Assembly (NCBI GenBank): GCA_025331565.1 | Contig: JAFREQ010000008.1 | Location: 4,030,001 to 4,094,000 of the forward strand | Direction: 5' to 3' | Origin: Holacanthus passer | Taxonomy: Eukaryota; Chordata; Actinopteri; Pomacanthidae | DNA length: 64,000 bases | Shown: positions 1-12,500 of the stretch, in pieces | How positions within the stretch are numbered: the stretch's first letter is position 1 | Layout of the letters: each line of letters opens with the position of its first letter | The notes under the pieces: generated by a model | What the model was told of the DNA's origin: nothing | The model's input: only the letters and a program-made list of their open reading frames with translations | Databases searched by the model: none | Translations under genes and position numbers: made by a program

Positions 1-1537
1 TCTGAATATTGATGGGACAGCAAACCATCAGTTATGAATACACTGCTTGGGCCTGACGCTGCTGATAGAAGAAGATAATCATTTTGCATCGTCTGCTTCT
101 GCTGCCGCCTCAGAGGAAAAGCGAGCTCCAATTACTGTAGCTCTGTTTTTGTGTTAACTCTGCTACAGCTGATGTTAGTAGATGCTGGTAAAGTCGAGAT
201 TAAAGTGGACGAGGATGTGTTTCACTAGATCCAACAGATTAATGTTTAGGGACAAATATTCTGCAGCCTGACTGTTTGAGATGTTTTTTTCCTTTGCTTT
301 GACAGCAAATGTTTTCTTGAGCTTAGTGTTTGTACAGTCATTAAGACCAAATGTGTTATTTTAAAGTGACAAGGTATCAGAGCATTAAGCTTTTGTCTCT
401 TACTTGCTTGCGAGAAGCAACAGAGGGTGAATCTGCCGTGTCTGTGAGAGTGACATTAACAGATGGATGGATTGATAATGATTCTCCTGTGATCCATCAC
501 TTATCTGAGGTCAGACACATTCATTTTCCCTCAGGAACAAATCTGGATCATATGACTCAGAATATTATATTATGGAGCCATTACACTTTTACTGAATGCC
601 GCTGCAGATGTATTGGTGTCTGTAAGTATGGACGCAGACTGATGAGATGGTGCAGGAAACAGTGGTCACATGACTGATAATACAGGCTGTTACGGGGTGG
701 CTGAGAAAGCTGGTTGACACCAGGTTTGTGATTTTAACATTTATAACCCAATATTGATGTGTACTTAATCAGGATATGTTAAATGTGTTCAGAATCATGT
801 ATAAAACATCAATTTGATGTTCATCCACTGCCGTGCATTTCTTCAGACAAAAAAAATCTCACGACCTCTGCTAGTTTGTAACTACAGAATTAATGATATT
901 ATTATATTATCATGATACAATTACTCTTGAAATTCTATAGATAATAATATTGAAATATTTCTCTAATGCAAAGGTAAGACACATCAGGGAAATGCACTTG
1001 CTCACAGTAGCTCATGAGTCAAAAAGCGAAAGGGAAAAAGGTGACTGAGCAATGAGATTAAAAAAACAAGACAAAAATAAAGTCTATATACACTATATAC
1101 ACCCTTCACTTATACAGATATAACCGTGATGGATAGTTGCACCCATACTTGTAATGCACACATAGCGTGTAACATTACACTAAAATGTAAAAAAGTTGAA
1201 ATGATATTTACATACACATGTATATATATAAAAGTGCTTATTAGACCTTTGCTATATGTTTAAAGGCTGGTTCTTTTTGGTGAAGAAAACCTTCTGTAAG
1301 CAAAACACATCGCTTACAAACACAACTAATAGTAATGGCAGTAGTATACAGATTAGTGGTAGTAGTATAGCATAGTAGGATACACTCATTCAAAGTGTGT
1401 ATGTTCTTTTAATTTAGCTTCTGAGGTAAAAACTACAGTGACATTTTCTAAATCTTTATGCATTATACATTGGGATGCATTCCCTCCATAATTTATCTCA
1501 ACACTGAATCTTTACACTTTATGTCTTGTGTCTTTAG
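1..1537 (+). other. galnt13: galnt13 intron (3' portion)
   Basis: AT-rich intronic sequence that runs off the left edge of the window. I looked for the preceding galnt13 exon, which should carry the catalytic DxH segment, and did not find it, so that exon lies outside. Short open frames here (for example 351-677) show no recognisable protein. The intron ends in a TTTAG acceptor at 1533-1537. Confidence 0.7.
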
Positions 1538-1708
1538 GACGGCAGTGGTGTGCCCTATCATCGACGTCATCAGCGACGAAACGTTTGAATACATGGCAGG
1601 CTCAGATATGACCTATGGTGGATTCAACTGGAAGCTGAATTTCCGCTGGTACCCAGTTCCCCAGCGAGAGATGGATCGACGCAAGGGGGACAGAACACTT
1701 CCTGTCAG
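1538..1708 (+). CDS. galnt13: galnt13 coding exon, catalytic domain (VCPIIDVI segment)
   Basis: The acceptor is TCTTTAG|G and the donor TCAG|GTACAT. The exon is 171 bp, starting with the last base of a split codon and ending with two bases of an Arg codon. It encodes TVVCPIIDVIS-like sequence (here TAVVCPIIDVIS), then the segment with AGSDMTYGGFNWKLNF and the basic stretch REMDRRKGD. This is near-identical to the GALNT1/GALNT13 catalytic core. FxWxLxFxW is a family hallmark and forms part of the active-site region. Confidence 0.93.
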
Positions 1709-3460
1709 GTACATAAAGAAAGTGTTTCTTCCTCCTCTGAAGCTACATCTTTTGATTAAGTATTAACACAGAGGGGGTCAAATTACACAAAAAAGGTGAA
1801 GAGACACTTTTTTGTAAGTTGAAACAGTTGTTAGTTCTGAGTTTCGCACCAGAGCTGAGGATGAGTTTCTGTGAGATGGCAGCTGACTACAGAGAAGACG
1901 TGGATAGTTAGGATCCTTCACAAGAACTGCTTTTATGAAAAGTGCCATATTTATCTGCAGATAGAAATAGATCCTCTTCCTCTGTGTATCCCTCTGATGC
2001 AAGCAACGTCCTAAATAGCATCCTGATCGTGTTTGTGCTCGGTTGAAGTCTAAGTTTGTCTGAGCTCATTTAATTTAACAATTGGAAAAATAGAAACTCA
2101 GCTCTCAGTGGCCTTTTTCAGGCAAAACTTGGCACAATTTGTCATCCCTATGCAAATCACTCCCAGCAACAAACAATATCCTTAATTAAGGGCCGACTTT
2201 AACATAGAATGAATTAAAAGATAGAGGTAATTACCCCTCGAAGGCTTTGTTTCAAATTGTCAAACAAATTGGTCTTTTATTACATTCTGAATGTTCCCCG
2301 GAGTTATACTAATAAATACAGCACCGAGAGAAAAGGCTTTTTTTGGCTTATTGTCCTAATTGTTCATGTGTCTCTTGCAGGACTCCCACCATGGCAGGAG
2401 GATTATTCTCTATAGACAAAACATACTTTGAAGAAATAGGAAGCTACGATCCAGGGATGGATATCTGGGGCGGAGAGAACCTGGAAATGTCTTTTAGAGT
2501 GAGTGACAGACTTGGGAGGGGAGGAGGATGCTATCATGATGCTGTGACGTCGCCAGACTTGGTTGATGTCAGTGGTTACATGCAATCTCCCTTTACTGCA
2601 TCCATGTGCCCCTCACCTGCATCTTTTCCTTAAATCGCTTAGGATTCAAGGGAGAGATTCAAGGAAAAGATGCAAAGAAAGAGGAATCTTGGAAATGCAT
2701 GTTTAGTGAAATGAGATGTCATTACCTCTCAAGCTTTTATTCAGGATCCACTTGTAAATTCATTATTTAGTAGTCCACATCATGATGAGAGTGTCTGGTA
2801 ACATTTAAAAAAAATATATATATATCATTTTTTTTAATCTATATTTCCTGTTTTAGAGGAAAAAAAAGAGAGTGTAATTATTGCTCAGATCAAAGTGTAT
2901 TTTCTGCCTGTGGCACCATGATTGATTTGCAGTCTCACAAGAATGGAAATGACAATAAAAAGTGTTTATTGCTAAAAGATAAAGGCAGCAGTGACAAGGG
3001 GAAATGTTCTAAATAAAGTCCAGGGTTTAATACCCTCCTGCTCTCCTGGAATATAAGATGCAGTTAAAAGGAAAATGAGAGGTCATAAATGTTTGCTTTG
3101 TTTTCCATAATCTGTGTCTGTTCAGTTAACACACATCCACTATTATCATAAATAGATGTTGAATAAGAAAACATAAAATCCTGGGTATAATTTGACTGAC
3201 TGTGTTTCTCCATACTGGTATAAAGCTGCTGATTTCCTGTAAAGGAGTGTGTTGTAAAGATGGTTTCTTTGCTTAAGCCTTCTCCTTGAAGCTTTGTCAC
3301 CTGCAGAATTAAGAGCATTGTAATGTCCTCATTGATGATTGATTGAATCAGTTTTACTTGAGGGTCAAGGAGTGAGGAACGATCATATAGGGGAACTGTT
3401 GTATTGTTTTTGTGTTGGCTGTATTTTCCTGCTTTCATGCCACCAACTATATGAATCTAC

Positions 3461-3506
<46 letters not shown>

Positions 3507-6500
3507 GATCTGGCAGTGCGGCGGCTCCCTTGAAATCGTGACATGTTCGCACGTGGGCCATGTTTTCCGGAAGGCCACCCCGTACAGCTTCCCAGGAGGA
3601 ACGGGCCAAGTCATCAACAAGAACAACAGGCGCCTGGCTGAAGTGTGGATGGACGATTTCAAAGATTTCTTCTATATCATCTCACCAGGTACAGAACTTG
3701 TGGTGTGTGCCTCCTTATTTCTGCTGCTGGGACAGTAGAAACACACACTGACGATTATGCTAAAATGGCATGAAATCTGCATGTTTTAAAAGTTTGAGGG
3801 AATATATAGCTCAGTCTGGAGTTTAATAGATGTTTTATTCATTGTGCACCGCTGTTCAAAGGCAGATATGCACAGACCCCTCTGTGCTTCTTGTGTGCTC
3901 GCTGATATTACATTTAGCAAATTGGTGTGAAAAGAGAAGACTTGTCTACTCTTTTATTCTTTAATTCTCTCGCATGGTGCGTTATCTTGCTCATTTAAGA
4001 ATTTCTCCTTTTACTCTGTTTTACATTTAATGCTGCTTTTGTCATTTCCAAACTGGGATTAATTAGCTCCCACTTTCAGACACATTTTGTGTGCTGCTCT
4101 GAACTTAAGTTCTGAAATTTGCCAAAGATGGTCTCCAGCAGAGCGCAGACATACACGGACAAACTAGAACAATACGAGTGTGCAGATTGAGAGATGAGTA
4201 CCCCTCCATCTGTCGACTTAGTAATGTGATTACCCTTTAGCAGACAGCAGTGTCCCGGAAATCTCTGGTTAAGTGTTTTAGATGCCAGCCAACCTATAAG
4301 GGATCATCTGTAATCTGCCGTTCTTATGGCACAAATTGTGACCTTCTCCTCCGCTCAGGCAGGCAGGATTCTGCTCGGGCAGGTGTGCAGACAGAGTCGG
4401 GGGTTGTGATGGATGAGTCTTTCTGCGTTTTGCGGCCCCACAGTGACTGTCTTGTTCCTCCAGGACATTAGGGAGAATGATCTGGGCCACGCTGCTGCCA
4501 GACCTCACTTATTGGCACAGAGGAGCGCAGTATGTTGCTCAGGCTGAGTTTGGGAGTGGCATCTAGTGATCCTATTAAAAGTGCGTCTCCCTCCTCGTCC
4601 CCTCCTCTGCACTGGTGATTTCAAGATCAAAGAGGCTATTCATCATCTGCAACATGTGATATTCAGACCCTACAGAGGGAGACGGGGAAATGGAGAGCCA
4701 GGGGAGGAAGAGTGGCCTTCAGCCCGTAGCTTTTATCTGCCAACTTGAAATTTCTATTTCACCCGAGTGGAAGACATTGGCATTACAGAAGGTGCCGTTC
4801 GCATTGTCTGGCTCTTGTTTGATGGATAATTAGAGCTGCAAGTCTTACATGTTGGCTGGTTTTTGAAAACCGTATTCTATTTTCCCTTACTGCAATCATA
4901 CTCTTTCATGATAAATTACCCCAATGGATCTGTCTACATGCAAGCTACGAGGCACTCTGGGGAGAAACCATCTGCCTAATGTGTTTGTAAGTGTCTGTGC
5001 CCAGTCGCTGTCTAATCCTTCCTCAGTCTCGTCAGTTGCATCGATCTGCATCTGCTGATACATCGCGCAGTTCCCATTTGCTAAAATAACAGACATCGTG
5101 GCACAATCTCTCCCAGCAGTTGTTGCATTTCTGAAGGAGATGCCTTACCTTTAGTGTATGAATGTGTGTGGAAATGGGATTTGACTTTTTTCCTCACATG
5201 CCCTCGTTGCAGAATTAGGTTATTCATGCATTAATGAATAGAAAATCCTTCCAAGCTCATATTTTCAGGTAAGGGTTATTTTTAAAAAGGATCCCTCTGG
5301 TGTTTACTCTTGGTGGTGCAAGAAAACATGTCTGTCCTTTTATTAGCAGAGCAAAAAATGTAAATACTGACTGATGAGGTTTAGTGATACATACGGCTGA
5401 ATCCTCGTCCTTGTCTTTGTCTGCAGGCGTGATGAGGGTGGACTACGGAGACGTCTCCTCCCGTAAAGCCCTCCGCGAGGCCTTGCAGTGCAAACCATTT
5501 TCCTGGTATCTAGAGAACGTCTACCCAGACTCCCAGATCCCAAGAAGATACTACTCACTTGGTGAAGTATGAGCTTTCTCCTACTCTGATCTCCCATAAT
5601 GCAGCAGATGCGCCGCCTCCCTCTGCATTCAGACAGATATGTCCTTGTAGCTGGAGCTTTTGGGTTGTGTTTTCAGAAAAGACAATATCGCTGCGAGATA
5701 AATCAGAAAATCTCAGGATCCAGCAAAGGCTGAACGAAACCAGATAAAAACAAACAGCCCCAGCTGTTCGTATTGAATGCGCATGATAAACAAACACGGG
5801 GATGTTGGTGCAGTCACTATTGATCCCGGTCACATGTTTACACAGTTATACTATGAATGCTGGGTAGGCGAGATAAGGCTCATGCATACAGAAATGCTTT
5901 TTTAAAACACAAAAAGGTGCAAATATCAGTCAGAATCTCTCTCAGACCGTGTTGTAAACTGTGAACCAGCAAGTTGTGCTTTTTTCTTGTGAAAATATTC
6001 ATAATCCTTCTTCCCTCTTCATATTTCATCAGATGATTACTTCAATAGGCAGAGATGGAGCGTAGAAAGTCGTTCCTTCAGAAATTGAAAAGGGGATTGT
6101 GGGAACTGAACTGTGGGATAATTTGCAGCCAAGGTGTGAGAATTCATAGTTAATTGTTTTCAGGATAATAGAAGTCCAAGTTCCTTTTATTAGCTAGTTC
6201 CCCCTGACACAGAAAAAAAGGATTTTTCTTTTGTAGTGACCTGACTTTGCCTCTTGATGCCCGCGGCTCGGTGTCGACAGCAGTGCAGCATGGGGTAAAG
6301 TCAGCGCTGACATGCCGTGTGCTGTCTGCACGATAGACGGAGGCCATTTAAAAGTAATGTCAGTTGAAGAACTCGTGGTGAAATGAGCTTGTAATCCTCC
6401 AACATTCATACAGCTGAGGATGAGGGGATTTTTTTTTTTCATGGTGCTGCTCTGCTTTACTGCAGCACAAGTCTGTCTCTCTCTCTTTGGCCACTGCAGC

Positions 6501-9500
6501 TCCCGTCTTCCTCTAACCCAGACTGACTGAATTCTCATCCTCATAACACACAGTCAGCCTTTCTTTAACAGCTGGAGCCATTAGGTTTTATATCACTTAA
6601 TTATGAACTGTTCTGTTCCTGCATGATAGGCATAATAAGTTGCTTAGGCAACATATAGAGCCAGTTCAGCTTTAGCTCTGTGAATGTACGAGTTCATTAG
6701 AGAGCTGAGTTGACTGTAAAGTCAGTCGAAGCTGTGAGAGCAGGAGTTTCTCGGGCTGTGCAGTCAGATCACTTCTCCATTTCAGCTCTAAAAGTGACGA
6801 TAATGAGGAGAATTTGGATTCATATAACTTGGTGACACAATATCTGTTATATACATGATTTTAGGGCTGCAACTCACAACTGTTTTCATTATAAAATAAT
6901 CTGCATATTAATCATTTTGGCCATAAAATGTGAAAAATGCCATCTATCATTTCCCAGAATCCAAGGTGGCATCTTCAGATGTCATGTCGACAGTCCAAAA
7001 CACAAATACATTCACTTTACAATGTATAGAAATATATGACAAAGAAAAGCTTAAAATCCTCACATTTTCGAAACTGGAACCTACATTTTTTAAATTTAAA
7101 AATTTTTTTCCTTATAAACTAACTAAAGCGTTTATTGAATTACCAAATCATCATTGCATCAAGCTTATATCTTTATCAGACTGGCAGAAAGACATGGTGG
7201 TAAATATGCATTTTTCATGATCTCTGTTTGAAAATGAATCACTCACTGACTCTAATGGGAGAAAACTGTAACTGTCAGTTTTGCATGTCACTTAGAAGAA
7301 AGCTTCTGCGGCACTGAGGCTATGTATCAGACTTCAGCATCAGCAGCATTTTAACAGTGAGCTGTCATCAGGATGGTTAAAGTGAAGCCAGCTTGAGCTG
7401 CAACTAATGATTTCATGTTTTCATTATTGATTAATCTGCCAGTCACATAATCATTTTGTCTATGAAATGTCAGAAAATGGTCAAAAATGCTCTATAATTT
7501 CCCAGAGTTCAGGGTAACAACTTCAAATGTCTTGTTATAGATGACAAACTGTCAATTAATCTGGCAATGAACTAGTCACATTAACAGATATTAAAACTGA
7601 AACAGTAGCAATAAAGAAGAGAAGAGTTGTGAACACTAACAGAAAAAAATGGTATAAAGAAGATTATTAACTTATAAAGAGACATATTGAGCAGGACCAG
7701 ACTGGTTTGTGTTTGGCATTGAAAGTAATGCATTTGTTTTGCAGTCTGGACCTTCAGCCTTGACTACTGATTATACATTGGCATGAATTTAAAAAAATCA
7801 CTTAGGTTAGCTTTGTAAACTTTAATAAAAACTTTGAAATGCAAGGCTTGACTGTATTCAGAAACATATATTCCAAGTTCCAAGAGTTTACTTAGAGTTT
7901 AAGTAACTTGTAATTCAATTGTAACTTCTGTCTGCAGATCAGAAATGTCGAGACCAACCAGTGTGTGGACAACATGGGAAGAAAGGAGAACGAGAAAGTT
8001 GGCTTTTTCAACTGTCACGGCATGGGTGGAAACCAGGTGAGGAGCAAAAGCACTAACACCTAAATGTTTTATTATTTGTAGTCTGGATTCTGTTTTTAAA
8101 ACTGTCTGCACACAATGCCCCATAAACACTAACTGGAAACCTTTAGAAATATTTTTAAGTACTGTAAATGCAATGTAGAATAAATCTCTTGAACCACCAG
8201 AGCCTTTGATTCTTCCTTATCTTGGACACACGAGCTTTGGGATTTCGTCTTTGGTAGAAAGCTTCAGCTCAATCAGGTTGGACACAAAGTGTGTGTTAGG
8301 GGACTTTGCCAAGTTTTTCTTCCTCGCTCTTAAGTCTGTTGTTGATTTGGCTCCATGCTGGGGTTCATTGATAAGTCTTTGGCAGCGGACGACGGTTTGT
8401 GCCAAGAATTTGAATGTATTTTAATCTAATCATTGTTCCCTCTGTCCTTACTGCTCTTGTGATGGGCTATTTTGTATAGCTGCCCTACAGGAGACAGAAT
8501 CTCAATGCAATTCTGTAGTTACAGGAAAATCTGAATCTAGCTCGAAACACAACCCAAATCACGAATAAAATATCTGTTAATCAAAATAAAATCAAGATCT
8601 ATGTGCACGTTTACTTTCATTTTCAAACCCATTTCTTGAGTCGCCTTCCTGAACGAGACGTCTTGTTTCCAGGTGTTCTCATACACGGCGGATAAAGAAA
8701 TTAGGACAGATGACCTCTGTCTGGACGTCTCCCGCCTCAACGGACCCGTCGTCATGCTCAAGTGTCACCACATGAAGGGCAACCAGATGTTTGAGTACGA
8801 TGCTGAGGTAGGATCTACGTTTCACAAAGTTGCCAAATAATCCAGAACCAGGCTGTTACTGCAGGCAGCCATCTTTGTCTCCTGATGGCAGATATGCTGA
8901 AAATGACTTTGTTGAAATGCTGATTTACTGTGTCTTTGTCTGTCATGAGGAGATTGCTGTGCTGATTTGTGAGGATTTGGGAAATTGAGTACCTGTGTTC
9001 TGCCACCAGATGGCGCTCTATGTCAGTTTTTTAGCAGCGTAGCAGCTGAGTTGCTTTTTGCACCCAGCAGCTGTGTCTCTCCTCTCATGTTCTCTCCTTT
9101 CAAATAGTATGTTGGCAAGTGGGAATATGATTCCGAGGTAAGTTATCGCTCTGAAAATTGCCCCTTAGTTTGAGTTCTGTGCTTCCGGTTTCGTGATTCC
9201 CTTTAACACTGTGTGGACTGTCAAGTGTAAGTAGTTATTAGAAGAGATCTTTGTAATTTTGATTTGAACTGGAGCCTTTCTGTAAATGAATTAATCAAAT
9301 CTTTGATTTTGAGCCTAATGCATTTTTTAATAATAATTTTACATATTTACTCATCACACAAAATTCAGCAAATCAGATCCACTCAGTCCTGCAATAAATC
9401 CAACCTCCATGAAGGTTATAATGTTCAGCTTTTGCAAACTGTTTTCGAGAGATGTTGATTCAACTTTATGGCCATTTTGGAGGCTGCAGCGTGCGCTGCC

Positions 9501-12500
9501 GTTCATCTGTATTGCATTATACAGGGAGGTGTTTCTGTTATTCAATCTGCCGACATTGATATAAATGGGGGACACGATTTTGGCTCACAGTCGACATCAA
9601 TCAATAAAAATCAAACAATAAGTGACGGAATCATGATTGAAACTTGATGGCCAGTCTGTGAAAGAAAATGTCAGAGCTAAAAATAAAGCTTAAACCTCAG
9701 AAATCAAAACAGAACGATGGTGGATGAAAAACAAATCACCCAAACCTAATGCATTTCTATGTTATGTGCTACGTTACAGACCTTGCGGCCACTCAGGCGA
9801 GACACTATTGATTTTACACAACATACACACGTGTGAGTGAGCACAGTTTATTCATTTGAAGTAACACCAAACCAAAAGTAAAGATTAGATAAATGGCAAA
9901 GCCCAAAAACTGCATATTAAACAGCTCTCTCATTTTACTTTATAATCCTGTTCGTGCACATTGTAATATTCTCACAATTTCACTATTAAATCAAATGCAG
10001 AAGCAGATGTTGCAGGCTCTTAAATGGAAAACAGAGAAATGTTTTAAATCTCACAGGAGAACGAAAATATTCTCCTCAAGCCCTGTTGACTCAGAACTCA
10101 AAGTACATTATGGATTATACAACTCAAAAAGCATCTTTTATATTATTTTTATATACATTTCCTTTTTTTTATGCCGCTCAGAGATGGTTATAAAAGACTG
10201 CGGTGGACACAGTGATATCTGTCAGTGATTGAGATGTCCTACTGCTGACATGGAGATATGACAAGGTGGTGAAGCCTGGAGGCCTTTCCATCATGCACAG
10301 AACAAACCCAAGGAGAAATCCTTTCATTACACTTTGTTCTCTGGGTGCATTCTTAATATGGAAAAATTGAATAATTCATAAACGAAGAGGACTGGTCTCT
10401 GTTGTAAACAGCGCTGGGGTTTCTCTGCTGTCGGTGGCTGAGGTTATTTTTAGCCCAAGTGTGACAGACAGGGGCTGGATCCTGGACTACAGTGCCATTA
10501 ACATTTCATCTGGTCATCAGTTTCACTTTCACAGGAACACCTGACTTTTCCACAATTTCTGCTGTGTTCGTCCATAACCGTGACCGACAGCCTTCCTTCT
10601 TCTTCACCTGCTCTGCCGTTTCAGCCAGAAATACGCTGCGTTCGCTCGACTCTGTTAATATACCAGTTACATACATGGCGGCAGTCAGAACGTTCCCAGA
10701 GTGTCACTCACACAGAGTTTCACTTCAAATGGGGAAAACATGATCAGATGCTTAGCTGTACGTTTTACTTTGGTGTGTAGCTGACGCTTTGTGTTCGTGT
10801 TGTAGAGACTAGTAGTTTCATTACTGTTGCTTTCCAGATGAGAGTTGAAAAGAGAAATTTAAGACGATGTTCTTTGTTTTCTAATTCCCACCTGGTGGAC
10901 AGGTGTGTCAGAAAATGGAGTCATTTGAAAGAACAGGTTGAATTTTGGCACAACATCTTCGTACAACCTTGATTCCAAAAAGGTTGGATGCTGTGTAAAC
11001 CATAAATAAAACCAACTGTGATAATCCTTTTTGACATAAACTCAATTGAAAACAGTACAAAGACAATATACTTAATGTTTGACCTCATCAACTTCATTGA
11101 TTTTCATAAATATCTGCTTATTTTGAATTTGTGGTGATTGTTTCAGGTGAAATTTGTCTTAGCTGCTTTGATATTTGCTTCTCTTTTGATGGGTTGTCAC
11201 CTCTTGTGGCTTTAGTTTAAAGATGTTGTAAATTTTATGCCATAAACAGTTGAAATTTATCATGGTGACGCGCGCAAATGACAAATTATATTTAAAGGTC
11301 AGCTGTTTTGAACACCTTGAGTAAACAGCACACCTGTCTTCAAATCACCTCTTATTAACCTGGAAAATTTGGCGGTGAAGAACAGATGGATTCATTTAAC
11401 AATAGGTGATGACTCTCAGACTTACCTTCACTACCATCTGTCCCTTTCACTCCCGGCCTGCCGCAGAAGCACACCTTTCTCCACATCATCACCCAATCAT
11501 GTCTGACCATCAGCCGTCTGGAGGACGGCACCTTTGGCCCCACAGTGGAGTACTGTAACAACGCTCCCATGCAGGCCTGGATCCTCCACAACTACACACG
11601 TCTGGAAGTTGCCAGACGTCTCTACTTCAGTCCCACTGATTATTTTCTCTAAGCTCCGTCTGCTGTAGGGCCTGAGGTGAGCAGGTTAGTACAAAATAGG
11701 CTTTGAGTAGATGCTGGTGGTCATTTTAGCTGCTCTGTAGTGATGTAGTTTGTCATTAGCATAGTTAGAATTTGGAGTAGATTCGTTTGACCTGCTCTGG
11801 CTTTAATAGGAACCTTTGTAGCTGATTGTTGTCTCCAAGTAGTTTTATATTTATCCTGTTTTTGTCAGTAGAAGTAGGTGAATGCAGATCTTGTTGTTAT
11901 GATGTTGATCTTTCGGGTATTAGTCAAAATGTGCGTGCAAATTGTTTTAGGAAGCATTAAGTAGCTTTTACCGGTGACCTTTCAGGGGGAGCACATGAAG
12001 ACGGGGGCAGAGGCGCATTAAACAATGAAAGATGTCCCATCAAGGTGATTCGGTCTGTCTCCAAGACCTTTAGCCCATCTTCATGCTAAATTAGATCTCA
12101 TTTGACATTTATTTTCCCAACATAAATATTTTATCTTCATGTGAAAATCCACCGGCTGCCCCGCGGACTGCCAGCGTTTGGTGAATGAGGCCTGAGATGG
12201 AGGAGGACATGTTTATTTTTAGCTGATTATCTGCGTGCGGGGCTGATTGAAATGAGCTTGCCATTGTTTACAAGATCTTTTGAAGTGATCCTTCATTGTG
12301 AACCTGCCTTTCATGGCCCTGGCCTCTCAGGCCACTCTCCCGCTGGCCTGAAGCAGCTGTGTACACAGTGTGCCATGTACATATTGTCAAAGCAATGAAT
12401 CCAAATTCAAATCAGTGCTTTTCAGCACTCAGCCTGCTTATTTACATACTTTTTGTAATGTTATTTGGCTCAGCGTTTCTGTCTGTTTCACGGTTGTTAT

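Larger units (their letters stand above)
5567..7937 (+). other. galnt13: galnt13 intron with two degraded DNA-element copies
   Basis: 2,371-bp intron. The first 1.2 kb shows nothing recognisable. The second half holds two copies of a dispersed fish repeat beginning AGGGCTGCAACT or GAGCTGCAACT (6863 and 7395). It ends in a CTGTCTGCAG acceptor. Confidence 0.8.

Noticed and set aside
1..1537. An additional upstream galnt13 exon
   Set aside because: No segment resembling the catalytic DxH exon was found in any frame.
2499..2633. Open frame continuing past the galnt13 WGGEN exon
   Set aside because: It is intronic read-through: the GTGAGT donor is good and the family sequence resumes at 3508.
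3463..3500. Cys-Val repeat protein encoded by the TG tract
   Set aside because: Open frames through (TG)n are a by-product of the dinucleotide repeat; the tract is intronic.
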